From Litsea cubeba (Eukaryota; Streptophyta; Magnoliopsida; Laurales; Lauraceae), in the NCBI GenBank assembly GCA_012931725.1, contig CM022951.1, positions 77,129,905 through 77,193,904 of the forward strand: DNA of 64,000 nucleotides, in the 5' to 3' direction. Positions within the stretch are counted from its first letter, which is position 1; each line of letters opens with the position of its first letter. Shown piece after piece: positions 22,721 through 33,895 of the stretch. The translations under genes were made by a program, and so were the position numbers. The notes below the pieces were generated by a model. The model was not told where the DNA came from, did no database searches, and was given only the letters and a program-made list of their open reading frames with translations.

Positions 22721-23460
22721 TCTGGTCATTGAATCCTCTTCATTTTCTTATTTCTATATATAAGACCACCACAGAGGAGACAGAAGAGAGAAGAGTAGGG
22801 ATAGCAGGAAAATTTTGGCCCAGTTTAGCAATAGACCCGATGTCCCACGCCTCAAGCTTTCTCCTCCCTTCCATTCCACCCAACTCCTGCCCTGCTCTAA
22901 CGTACGCCCTGGTCGTCCTCAACCAACCCCTCCCTCGCTTCACTCCTCTCCTATGGAATCACAGTATCTCCATCCCTTTCCTTTCCTTCTCTTCTACTTT
23001 TTTTTTTTAATGTCAAACCCTCCACGTGGCGCTAGATCCGGGCTGTTTACGTGAAAAGCAATCCGAGGCTACATAATCGTGACACGTTGCAGGTTGAGGA
23101 CCACTTCATTCCATGATGCATCAGTTACAGGGGTATTTTAGTCTTGAAAATGAAAACATGTGTGCAGAGGGACCTAAGGCTGGAAAAAGTCTAGCTGAGT
23201 GGACCAAAGACCTTATAAAGTTTTTCCTTGTACTGGAGGCTGAAAACATAGACTTATAGGGACCTTTCGCTAATTTTGTCTTTTATTAAAGATGTTTTGT
23301 TTACTTTTATCTTTATTATAGGTAATGATTTTTTTTCACCCTCAATTTTGATCTCAAGGCGAATAGAGAGGCCATCATATAAAAGAGGATAACTAAAAGT
23401 ACAAGTAAGGCAATAGGTAAGATATATGTCTAACCCATTCTTGTTTTCTTATATTTACAA

Positions 23461-24069
23461 CTAGCAAAAAAGACCCGTGCTAAGCCCGGGTCTAAAAATA
23501 TTACTAAAATACTGCCAAGTGTCAAATAATAAAAATTTTAGATTGTTGACACATGGCAGGACTTTCCATCAATGGATATTAAATATTTAAAAAAATGTGA
23601 GAAGAGTGTACTAAATGTTTAAGAAAAGTACTGCCAAGTGTCAAATAATAAAAATCTTAGATTGTTGACACATGGCAGGACTTTTCATTCATGGTTTTTG
23701 TCTTATAATATAGATAGATATGAAATATTCTAGCTTTCAATTTTAACATATGCATTTGTACCAAGATGGGGATTTTTTTTACTGGAATTAGTTTTATTAC
23801 ATTGGATTAAAAATTCAAAAATGATTCAAATCTGTAAATCAGCTATTTAAAGAAATTTCAAGATTTTATCCTTCTTACTTTAATTAAGTTTATTGTTTTT
23901 CTTTTCCTTTTGAATAAATTTTTATTTGTAGACTTTTAATAACGACAAATAATGTATTTATTTCCTTTAGAATTTCTTTATTTTTTGCAATAATATTTTA
24001 AGGAAAAACACATATTGCAATATAATCCCATTTTTTGAGCCTGTGCTAAGCACGGGCCATTGTTGCTAG
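23461..24069. mobile_element. Helitron-like element with a 3'-type terminus at each end
   Basis: The right end has hairpin GCCTGTGC-TAA-GCACGGGC (24039-24057), spacer CATTGTTG, then CTAG followed by T. The left end on the minus strand has hairpin GACCCGGGC-TTA-GCACGGGTC, spacer TTTTTTG, then CTAG followed by T. Both match the Helitron 3' pattern, yet they face outward at opposite ends, only 0.6 kb apart. Inside is a direct repeat: ACTGCCAAGTGTCAAATAAT and the following 40 bases, ending GACACATGGCAGGACTTT, at 23511 and again at 23630. No helicase is encoded. Confidence 0.6.
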
Positions 24070-25560
24070 TATATTTATGAAAGCCATTGTTTCTAATTAG
24101 GAGATCAATCCCAACTTGTCCGTTAGATTTTGACTATTTTAAATTTTCTTGATTCCCTCACCTTATCCAAGGTCTATTTCCCCTCACCAGAGGGCTGGGG
24201 TCACATCCCTCTAAGCTGGGTACTGAAAAATTAAAAATCAATCGAGCACTTGCTTCCCGTGAGAGAAAGTAGTTGAACACTGAAGATGCAGACTCATAAA
24301 TGATAGTGGGCATATCCAGCATTCAAGTTCTAATCATTAACTTATGGTGGAAAACTCTAGGGCTTGCTTCGCAACTCGTATTGATTTTGAGAGGATCGTA
24401 ATGAAATGGATTTATTTCAAATGGGTCCTATTTGAAATAGATGTTCTTGAGACAGTGCATTTGGTAACACAACATAACTGATTGAAATAGATTTTTTAAA
24501 TCCAACCATAAAAGATTTTTCTTTAATTTCTCCATACCCACAAGGAATCTGAGCCTAATCTTTTACCCAATGGATAAGCTACGTATTATCAAGAGAACGA
24601 AAGGTTCGGATCTTGAAATATTGGGGGCCCATAAATTTCAAAAAATTAGACCAAACAGTCCACGTATTTTTGCAGATTGGTCGAGATCCGTGATAGATCA
24701 GCGTGTCAAATTTGATCACATAGTAGTTCTTACACTCCTTCAGCTATGCAACAGTATGGATGGTGATTTTGGGTCTGAAACCTAAGAGAGAAAAAGGATT
24801 GTCTAGTGTCTGTCAATTTATTTCTATTTTCATAGTATCACGTGAAATCAACGGTTCTAAGATATTTCTTGATTCTAGATAGCTATAGGTCAAATCTGAG
24901 GCTGAAAACATTATGCATAGCCGTTTTCAATCTTTCAAAGAAGATTAATGAGCTGGATTGTGATTATCGCCCCCACAGTAGCCCATAAAAATTGATGTGT
25001 GGTTATTCGATGTTTTGCACAAATCTAGAGAACCAAGACGGATCAGCGGTTGGAATTTGGGATGTGGTCCGTTTTGAGCATTATGAATGATTATAACGGT
25101 TAAAATTAATGTTTTGAGTCCCGGATATTTACAACAAATTAAAACAATGGTGATGGATAAACCACCGTCCCAAATCTCTATGTCTACAGGCTACAGCGCT
25201 TAAGACGAATTAGTCTGTTTCAATTTTGATACTTTTTCCTCCACGTTCAAACAGATTCATAATGCCTAGTATCCATTTGGAATGGACACGGTAAACGTTA
25301 CATTGGAAATTATTTAAAAATAATCACAAAATTCCTTATAAATAATCCACGAAATTATTTCGTCCCACCTCTTTTTATCTCTCTCTCTTTCGGTTCTCTC
25401 TGGGCTATGGCGTAGTTTGCTACGTCAGCTCCAAAAGAACAAGTTGCACTGGAATCGAGAAAGTTACGTGCAGTTCAGCATAAAAGGAGTCAAACTAGTG
25501 CCCATTTGTAGTAACGCGCCTTAACAGCCCCTATCACGTGACCCTCTTCTTCTAGTAATG
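24070..25560. other. Intergenic stretch with no recognised gene
   Basis: No frame with family motifs and no TSD-flanked element was found. A TATA-like CCTTATAAATAA lies at about 25334. Confidence 0.45.
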
Positions 25561-26301
25561 AGATATGACTCCTGCTAATACTACCTCACTGCGTTTTGAA
25601 ATACTACCTCTCTTGTATAGTCGAATATCACTTGGGAGTTGGGACTCTCTCTCTCTGTGCCGCAGGAGTCCTAGCCAAGGCCCAAGGACGAGCTCCTTGC
25701 GCAGAAGACTTTGCAGAAAATCCTCAATACAAGGTATTTTTTTTCCTTATTCTCATCATTGATCTTGGTTTTTTTTTTTTTCCCTCTATTTCCCGTTATA
25801 TTCAACGGACTCAACAGATTCTTGGGTTTTTAGACTTTGGGGTCTTGTTAAATCTCCCCCAATCTCTGTGTGTGGTGTTTGTTTCTTACTCTTTGATTTT
25901 CTCCCATTCCCCACCTCAATCTGAGATTCGGAAGGTCTGTTTGGATGAGGTGAAAAAGGGTGGGAAAATGGAAGTGGAGAAAGCCAGTCCCAGCTCAGAT
26001 TTATGTTGTGGAGGTTTTCTTTATCTGTTTTCTCTGCACCCAAACAATGCTCCATTCTGTACACCTTCTTTTCTCTTCTTCTTCTTCTTCTTCAGATCTC
26101 AAAATCCGAGAGGTAATCAACTCTTTATTTCGATTTGTGTTCCTCCTCTGCTCTTCATCTCTGCAACATGCAAACATGCCTAAGCAGGTTGTGATTCATC
26201 TCTTTTTTCGATTTGTTTTCCTTATGATTTGTCATTCCTTTCTTTTTTGTAATTTGTGATTCATCTATTTTTGCCCTAGCAATTTGTTTATTCATTCTTT
26301 T

Positions 26302-26701
26302 TGATGCCTATTAAGAATCAGTTTGGATCAAAGAAAAGTACAGAGGTGGTATTTCCGGACTCCTATTAATGAATTGGAAACCCAAAACTGCTGACGATTT
26401 GTTTTCTACATTCTTCATGACACCCATTTAGTATCCGTTTGGATCAAAAAATGTTCTTTTTTGCATGAACAGTTTGGATCAATTTGTTTTCTGTGTTTTT
26501 CATGACAGCCATTAAGAATCAGTTTGAATCAAAGAAAAGTACAGAGGTATGTTTCTGGACTCCTATTAAGAATATTTTTTATCAGGACTCCTATTAAGAA
26601 ATTGGAAACCCAATAATGTCCTCGTAATTTGTTTTTACATTCTTCTTAATGCCTAATAATAAGATTGGATCGATTTCATTTTTGCATTCTTCCTGATGCC
26701 T
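26302..26701 (+). repeat. Tandem repeat, period about 200 bp, two copies
   Basis: The string ATTAAGAATCAGTTTG followed by ATCAAAGAAAAGTACAGAGG and GGACTCCTATTAA occurs at about 26311 and 26512, with GAAATTGGAAACCCAA after each. Confidence 0.7.
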
Positions 26702-27864
26702 TAGTACCAAGACTGATTTTCCTTTTTTCTGTTCCAACAGGAAACACAAATGGCTCATCAGCAAACCAGGTATTTTATTATTAGTGCTTCTCCTTAAGAA
26801 CACAATTCTCTTTTGCCGCTAACTTTTTTTTCCCTTTTGTTTTGACTACTGAATTGTATGGTAATTTTATTTCTTCCTAAATGCTTGAAAGAGAATCTTC
26901 TAACATTTGTTGGTATCACCATTTTGTTTCTTTTTTTCTTTGAAAAGTCCATACAGTTGTCGATTTAGATCCAAATCGTATTTCAGTTTAACTTGGGACT
27001 AAGGGATCTTTTGATTGTGGGCTTTATATATATATATATATTGATATGGCTGTTGTCCCTTTATTGAATCTGGTTATTTCTTTTATATATGTTTATGTTA
27101 GAATTGGAATTTTTGGTTTGGGGTTTGATTGATTGTGATGTAGTCCCTTGATTTGAGTTTTTTGACTTAATGAGAGGTTTTAGGAAAGGATTTTTTGCCA
27201 ATTGGATTTGGGGTCTTTTACTTTTTCTAAATCTATTTTTTTGCATAAATCTCTGGCTTTGTTTATGTGTAAAATTTCTTTTGGAGATACATACGAATCG
27301 TGTACAGTGATGTTCTTGTTAAGGTTTTGAGAAATCTTCACCTTGCAAGAGGTGCGGTGTTGATTTGACTGCTTTGTAGTTCTTTATGTCCTTCTCTGTC
27401 TCTTCTTCTTCTACTTATACTTTCTTGATCTCTTTTTTTTCTTTTTTCTCTCTAGTGGGTTTGGGGCTAGGGTGTCGATTGTTGGGGAGTGTGATGGAGC
27501 AAGGTTTCTACAGGGATGGGCTGCTATGGGAATGGGTCACCGATGGGGTTGGGTTAGTTAAAAAAAAAAAAACCACTAGATCCTGATCAAATGTGTGTGC
27601 ATGACAATGCCAGGGGGTATATGCATGTTTGGTGCAGTAAACAGTCACATTTTTGGGGAAAAACTCTTTTCCATGGTATGTACTAATCCATTGTTCTGGT
27701 AGAATAATTTTTTGAGGAACTTGTTTGTGTTTAGATCTCTTTTAAGTCCTCTTTTGGCCGAATACACCATAGACATCTAGTGACACTAGTTGAGTGTTGT
27801 ACTGCTGAACCAAGAGTTTTCATTTATGAATATATTCCAAATAAAAAAAAAGAGTTTGAGGGGG

Positions 27865-27934
27865 CTGGGGTTTTTAGGGGCGGTTTAGAGTTAGGATAGC
27901 TGGGGTTTTTAGGGGCGGTTTGGAGTTAGGATAG
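27865..27934 (+). repeat. 35-bp direct tandem duplication
   Basis: A 35-bp unit that begins CTGGGGTTTTTAGGGGCGGT occurs twice in succession with one mismatch. Confidence 0.9.
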
Positions 27935-28962
27935 CTGACGAATAGAGTCATATTCATCTGAGACTCTTAGGCCCTGTTTGGCATCGTGCCAACGGGGTGT
28001 TTTTTTTGTTCCTGCCGGATAAATTCGAGAAAACACGTTTGGTAACTATAATATCCCATTCCTCGCGGTTGTTTTGGCTGGCACATTCCTAAAATCGGGC
28101 TGGCGGGAGTAAGAACTCAAAAGCGAAAATTTTTCTTTTTTTTTTGGAAGAGTCCCGCTGGAACAAATCGATCTTCAAGGATTTCTCGCGTGTTCCAGTC
28201 GATATAAGAGACCTCCGTCTCCTCCCTCATCTACTCGTTCCGTCTTCATTTCCAAGCTACAAACCTCTCCGGTAAGTTTTTTTTGCTCTGTGTCTTCTTT
28301 TTCCTTGATACTCTTAAGGCCTGCAACTCTCCATCCTTCTCCCTCTCTCAATCCCTCTTCCTCTCTCACTACCATCATATTCAACGACCCAGTTCCTCCT
28401 CTTTCTTTTGTTTTCCTTTAGTTCTCTCCTCTTTCCTATCCCCCACCTAGCCACCACACCAAATCCCTCTCTCTCCACCTTACCCCCTCCCCTATATATC
28501 TATTTCTCCCGTACACCTACCACCTCTTCCTCCTCCTCCTTTGTCTCTTCTATTCTTTTCTTTCTTTTCCCCCATCTTATTTCCTATCTCCTCTTTCTAC
28601 CCAATCACTGCATATTATCCCTCCCTCCTCTGTTTTTTTTTTTATTGTTCATATTCCCTTTCTTCCATGTTTTCCTATTTTTTTTTCTTCATCTTTTTCT
28701 TTGTCTTCTCACTCTCCCACCCCTTAATAGATTGCACGACCCTTTCCCTTCTATCTCTTGCCCAAACCACACAAACCCCATGTTTGTAATTTATAATTTT
28801 AATCTTTTATGATTCGAGTCATATTGGATGTTTCTTTATAGGGAATTTAACGGGAAAAACCCTCTTAAACAGGGTATTATTGCAATTGGCCCCAGTAAAA
28901 AATATCAGACAGATTGGGCCCTGGAATCCACGTTTTTCTCTTTTTTTTTGTCTTTTAGCGCT

Positions 28963-28980
28963 ATAGTCGATATCGACTAT
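28963..28980. repeat. Terminal-arm palindrome, left
   Basis: Perfect 18-bp palindrome ATAGTCGATATCGACTAT, about 120 bp inside the left end of the 28841-33895 element. Confidence 0.9.
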
Positions 28981-29399
28981 CCCTGTGTATAATAAAGACC
29001 GAAACCCATTTCTTTCTTGTTCGTCTTCTTCCTCTTTTTCCCCCTTTTCCCCTTTCATCTCTTCCTCTCTCTCTTGTTCTCTCTTGATCTCTGCAACTGA
29101 TCTCAAATCACAATCTTTGAGAATGAGGAAGAATGAAAGAGAAAGCTGGTGGATTTGTGAAGATGAGATGCACGGAGATGGAGGTGTGTGCAGGGGCTGT
29201 GAGGGCGTAGTGCAGCAGTGAAGGAGGGGGAAAAGAAAAAAAAAGATGAGGAAAGAAAGAGGAAGAAAGGAAAGAGAGGGAGAAGGAAGAAAGAAAAAAA
29301 GGACTGTGCATTGGCATGGAGTGCAGTGGGTGGCAAATGGCAGTGCAGGGAGAAAGGAGAAGAAGAGGGAGAGAGGGGAAGGAAGAAAGAAAGAAATGA

Positions 29400-29984
29400 A
29401 CATGCGAAGACCAGATCAGATTTGCAAACCCAAATCCTCTGAGTTTCTCCTCTTCTTCGATCAAATCAGATTTCTCTGGTTCGTCTTCTGAGCCGCAATC
29501 CAAGACCGAGGAATGGTCTTCTTCTCCGTTCACGGTGGCCGAACCAGTCCTCTATTGCTTCTCTGATGTTACTGTATCCAATAGCCTCTTTGCAATGTTC
29601 AAGGTTGGGGTGAACTCAGGTGAGGTGTTCATGGCTGATTTGAGGAAGCTTGATAGAGTGAACCCATGGGTTTATTTAGGGGATGGTAGAAAGGGTAGTA
29701 ATGGGAAGAAGGAGGGTTCTAATTCCAAGATTCAATGCCATGGGAGGCGGGTTTTTTGCAGCAAAGGTAGGGATTTAGAACTGTGGTCTGAGGTGGAAAT
29801 GGGTTCCTATAGAAATGGTGAAGATGGGTTGGGAGAGAATGTTTTTAGAAGGAATTTGATGGGGAGGTTGAAGGATATTAGAGGTTGTAGGGTAACCCAG
29901 ATGGCCTTTGGTGGAAAGAAGATGGTATTGGCCAGGAAGGATTAGCAGTCTGTTGAGGTGTGGCAGAGTTCTGTTAGAATATGA
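29400..29984 (+). pseudogene. Captured BTB/POZ-domain protein gene fragment, left arm
   Basis: The plus frame reads CKPK/ANPNPLSF, then PFTVAEPVLYCFSDVTVSNS, LFAMFKVGVNSGEVFMADLR, DRVNPWVYLGDG, RRVFCSKGRDLELWSEVEMG and RRNLMGRLKDIRG. This resembles the C-terminal, WD-like half of plant BTB/POZ (KCTD-type) proteins such as the At5g41330 group. A TAG at 29943 is followed in frame by QSVEVWQSSVRI and a natural-looking stop, so a premature stop removes the last 12 residues. No ATG or BTB domain precedes it. It lies within one arm of the inverted-repeat element, and a shorter copy is in the other arm, consistent with capture by a Pack-type element. Confidence 0.7.
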
Positions 29985-30770
29985 ATTAGGCAGGGGAGGA
30001 TTCTTAGTTGATTGTATTGTTTTACTTCACATCTATTGAGGTGTGGCAGAGATCCTTTGGGTACATGGAAGTGTAGTTGATTGCATTGTATTACTTGACA
30101 CCAGAATTTTTTTTCTATTTCTTTATTTGTTTTGATTCACTGTAAATGAATGAGATATCATTTGTTGTCTATGCTTTGTGTAAGCAGTGTTGTAAATGTG
30201 CATATCTCTTGTTGTAAGTAGTTTCTTTGTTGTGAGAAGAAAGGTATGAGAAATGATAATTGAATTATTCTGTAGCAGAATTGTCATTGAATTATTCAAG
30301 AGAAGTTGGCAAGTGAATGCTAATTTGATGTAATTTTCTTAGCTGGTTAGACAGAGAGGCCAAACATAGATACTTACTTTCTTTACTTCGTAATTGAAAT
30401 TGTGGAACTTGTGGGTAGTGGTTGTAGAACTTCTATTATTTTGGGTAGTTGGATTTATGTTGTGGAACTTCGTGTACCATTATTTGACATTGAATGGTTT
30501 GTCAAAATGGTTGTGGATTGATTATGTGAATGGAATGTACCAATATATTTAGAACAATGTTTAGTACAATTGAATGATTTGGAATGCTCTTAAAACCTTA
30601 GAGCCCATAATGAGGTTGAATGAGCTCCTTTGGACATGCTAGAGACAATTCTTTTGGATTCTTTGTTTACAATTGCAATAAAAATAGGCCATAAAACTAG
30701 CATACTCATATATAGAACAATGTTTAGTATAATGGAATGTACCATTATCTAGTTTGTTTAACATGACCAA

Positions 30771-31007
30771 TAGTCGATATCGACTAATTAACTGAAGCCT
30801 AAAAAACACAGTCATAGTCGATATCGACTATTTAGCTGAAACATAAAAAACACAGTCATAGTCGATATCGACTATTGTCATGGTCGATATCGACTATTTA
30901 GCTGAAACATAAAAAATACAGTCATAGTCGATATCGACTATTTTCATGGTCGATACCGACTATTTAGCTAAAACATAAAAAAACACAGTCATAGTCGATA
31001 TCGACTA
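30771..31007. repeat. Array of seven GATATC-centred palindromes in 22-bp register
   Basis: TAGTCGATATCGACTA or a close variant starts at 30771, 30815, 30859, 30881, 30925, 30947 and 30992. Spacings are 44, 44, 22, 44, 22 and 45 bp. The copy at 30881 begins TG instead of TA, and the copy at 30947 has CGATACCG in place of CGATATCG. Spacers carry TTTAGCTGAAACATAAAAAA and CACAGTCA. The array sits near the centre of the inverted-repeat element. Confidence 0.95.
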
Positions 31008-32289
31008 TGTTATAATACTATAACTTACTAAGTGCTCTAGAAAAAATTATCTTCTATGTGGAGATTACATTGTACAGACGGGACCCGTGACTATAGCGGG
31101 TCCCTATTTTGTGGTCAACTTAGATGAGCCAATAGTAGGCCCTACATGTGCGAGAGGCTTAACCTTTTTCTAACCAATCCATTAGAACATGATCAACCCT
31201 TTTATCTTCCCAATCCATTAGAACACATACATCTCCTCAATTGGTTTGAAATTCAAGCATTACCAATATCACACATAGCCAATTTTAACTAAATGACCAA
31301 TCTAAAATCCCTTTCTAACTCCTCCATCATCATCCCATGATTCTCTCCCTCCATCTACTATCAACAGTAAATACAGATATGCAAAATGGGATGGGAGTCA
31401 TAGGACCTATACAAAATGGAAAATAGAGATGATATGCCAAGTGCAAAGTAAACCCACCCAGCCTATAGTAAAAATAGGGGATTTAACAACATAAACCTTC
31501 CTAAACAGCATATTATTGTAATTGGGTTATATTGTTCTCAAACACATTCAAACACATTTCAAACACATTTCATTATACTAAACATTGTTATGAATATATT
31601 GGTACATTCCATTCACACATTCAATCAACAACCATACATTAACAAACCATTCAATTTCAAATAATGGTACATGAAGTTCCACAACATAAATCCAAGTGCC
31701 CAAAATATAGAAGTTCCACAACCACTGCGCACAAGTTTTACAATTTCAATTACGAAGTAAAGAAAGTAAGTATCTATGTTTGGCCTCTCCATCTACTACC
31801 CAAAAAATCTTCCAAAAACTTCTACTAACCAGCTAAGAAAATTACATCAAACCGGTAGGTTCAACAACTCAGGAAGATTCAACATATTAGCATTCAATTA
31901 CAATTGTCTTGATGGCTCTCCTCCTTTTCCTTTCTTTCTTTCTTCCTTCTCCCTCTCCCCCTCTTCTTCTCCTTTCTCCCTGCACTGCGCTTTGCCACCC
32001 ATTGCACTCCACGCCAATGCACATGTCCTTTCTTTCTTTCTTCCTTCTCCCTCTCTTTCCTTTTTTACATACTTACATAGGATAAAATGCATTAGCCTTG
32101 AATATAACCCAAGCTTGAATCTTTACTTGGTTCTCTCCAAAATCTGCAAATCACGAAAAAAAAAAAAAAAAAAAGAGTCAACAATCCTTTTGAAAGTGAA
32201 AACCCACACCATTTTCAGGTTACTTATGGCTCTTTAAATATGAAAGAACATTATTTTCACTATTTTGACTTCTTAATGACATGATTTCC

Positions 32290-32865
32290 TATTTTATTTT
32301 AGTTAAATGCATTTTATTTGATAGAATTCACCTAACAATAAAGAACCACAGAAATCCATGAAAGAAAAAGACCGAACTCAAATAAGTAAACAAAAAAATT
32401 GCATATCTAATTAAATAGATTTACCCCAAGAAAAACCAACGAGACCTATCTTTTCCTCTAAAAGAAGAAGACCAAAATCAAACAAGTAACCAGAACAATT
32501 GCATATGAATTTGATAGAATTTACCAAAATAAGAAAATCCAAAAGAACCTATCTTTTCTTATGAGATCGAATTCAAAAAACTAAATAGAAATAATTGCAC
32601 ATGTACTTACTGAATTCAACCGCTACAAAAAGAAAATCAATGAAACCCAAGTTTTACTATGAAAGAAGAAGATCCAATCCAAACAAGTAAACAACAATTT
32701 TGCACATACATATAATTGAATTCACCCAAACAAGATAATATTAATGAAACCCATGTTTTCCTGTGAAAGAAGAATATCCAATCCAAACAAGTAAACAAAG
32801 AATTTGCACATACAAATATAAGAATTCACCCACACAAGATAGTATCAATGAAACCCATCTCTTCT
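32290..32865 (-). repeat. Tandem array of about five 105-bp units
   Basis: On the plus strand each unit contains AAGAAGA(C/T)C-AA-TC-AA, AACAAGTAAACAA, TTGCACATAC and GAATTCACCCAA...AATGAAACCC. Divergence grows toward 32290. The array is in the right arm only and has no counterpart in the left arm. Confidence 0.7.
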
Positions 32866-32957
32866 TTCAAACAAGCATTAATAACCCAGTCTAAAAACAT
32901 TCTCTCACAACCCATCTTCACCATTTTTATAGGAACCCATTTCCACCTCAGACAGTT

Positions 32958-33300
32958 CTAAATCCCCACCTTTGCTGAAAAAACCCGCCTCCCATGGCTC
33001 TGAATCTTGGAATTAGAACCCTCATTCTTCCCATTGCTACCCTTTCTACCATCCCCTAAACAAACCCATGGGTTCACTCTATCAAGCTTCCTCAAATCAG
33101 TCATGAACACCTCACCTGAGTTCACCCCAACCTTGAACATTGCAAAGAGGCTATTGGATACAGTAACATTAGAAAAGTAATAGAGGACTGGTTCGGCCAC
33201 TGTGAACGGAGAAGAAGACCATTCCTCGGTCTTGGATTGCGGCGCAGAAGACGAACCAGAGAAATCTGATTTGATCGAAGAAGAGGAGAAACTCAGAGGA
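32958..33300 (-). pseudogene. Captured BTB/POZ-domain protein gene fragment, right arm
   Basis: Minus-strand frame with AEPVLYYFSNVTVSNSLFAM, FKVGVNSGEVFMTDLRKLDR and NPWVCLGDGRKGSNGK, nearly identical to the left-arm copy. The frame is lost near 32960 after GRRVFSAK, where a few bases are missing relative to the left copy. The match ends soon after at about 32900, so this copy lacks the C-terminal segment. Confidence 0.7.
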
Positions 33301-33754
33301 TCTGGACTTGCAAATCTGATCTAGTCTTCGCCTGTTCCTTTCTTTCTTCCTTCCTTCCCCTCTCTCCCTCTTCTTCTCCTTTCTCCTTGCACTGCCCTTT
33401 GCCACCCACTGCACTCCACGCCAATGCACAGTCCTTTCTTTCTTTCTTCCTTCTCCCCCTCTTTCCTTTCTTTCCTCATATTCTTTTCTCTTTTCCCCCT
33501 CCTTCACTGCTGCACTCCGCCCTCACAGCCTCTGCGCACACCTCCACCTCCGTGCATCTCATCTTCACACACCCACCAGCTTTCTCCTTCATTCTTCCTC
33601 CTTCTCAAAGATTGTGGTTTGAGATTGTGATTTGAGATAAGTTGCAGAGAGGAAGAGAGAACAAGAGAGAGAGGAAGATATGAAAGGGAAAAGGGGGAAA
33701 AGAGGAGGAAGACGAACAAGAAAGAAATGGGTTTCGGTCTTTATTATACACAAG

Positions 33755-33772
33755 GATAGTCGATATCGACTA
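33755..33772. repeat. Terminal-arm palindrome, right
   Basis: ATAGTCGATATCGACTAT, identical to 28963-28980 and about 120 bp inside the right end. Confidence 0.9.
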
Positions 33773-33895
33773 TAGCGCTAAAAGACAAAAAAAAAAAAAA
33801 AAAACGTGGATTCAGAGCCCAATCTGTTTGATGTTTTTTACTGGGGCCAATTGCAATAATACCCTGTTTAAGAGGATTTTTCCTGTTAAATTCCC

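Larger units (their letters stand above)
21576..23280. mobile_element. Mutator-like non-autonomous element, 1.7 kb
   Basis: Perfect 9-bp duplications TTTTATTAA lie at 21567-21575 and 23281-23289. The ends are inverted: left ATTCGGCGACAGGTCCCT, right (complement) ATTAGCGAAAGGTCCCT, followed by loosely matching sequence for about 100 bp (CTTAGGTCC, GGTCCCTCT). A 9-bp duplication with long weak inverted ends fits Mutator-like elements. There is no transposase frame. The interior holds a repeat block (22235-22447) and a possible nested LTR. Confidence 0.75.
25561..27960 (+). other. Pyrimidine-rich stretch, possible unidentified transcribed region
   Basis: Several short segments look like exon ends before GT (CAATACAAG-GTATTT at about 25734, CCGAGAG-GTAATC at 26112, AAGCAG-GTTGTG at 26188, AACCAG-GTATTT at 26769), separated by T-rich intron-like sequence. 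The readable peptides (for example CAEDFAENPQYK) do not match a family I recognise. It may be the 5' part of a transcript or captured sequence; I assign no product. Confidence 0.25.
28841..33895. mobile_element. Inverted-repeat (foldback) element with captured BTB gene and palindrome array
   Basis: The outer ends are GGGAATTTAACGGGAAAAAC and its complement near 33895. The match continues inward for well over a kilobase: left arm about 28841-30590, right arm about 31530-33895, with indels. Flanks TTCTTTATA (28832-28840) and TTCTTTTTT (33896-33904) match at seven of nine bases, suggesting a decayed 9-bp duplication. Each arm has, in order from the outside, the terminus, a T-rich tract, an 18-bp palindrome, and a BTB/POZ-protein gene fragment. 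The centre has seven palindromes (30771-31007). No transposase is present; the termini and duplication length suggest mobilisation by a Mutator-like enzyme. Confidence 0.75.

Noticed and set aside
25596..26183. 195-codon plus-strand frame
   Set aside because: Runs through T-rich intron-like sequence with apparent splice donors; the translation lacks any recognised domain.
28408..28812. 134-codon plus-strand frame
   Set aside because: Low-complexity CT-rich DNA giving Phe, Leu and Ser; it looks like untranslated leader of the Harbinger element.
28819..29533. Long minus-strand frames rich in Phe, Leu, Ser and Pro
   Set aside because: They are translations of a pyrimidine-rich tract in the arm of the inverted-repeat element; the captured BTB fragment lies in the other frame and strand, and no family motif is present.
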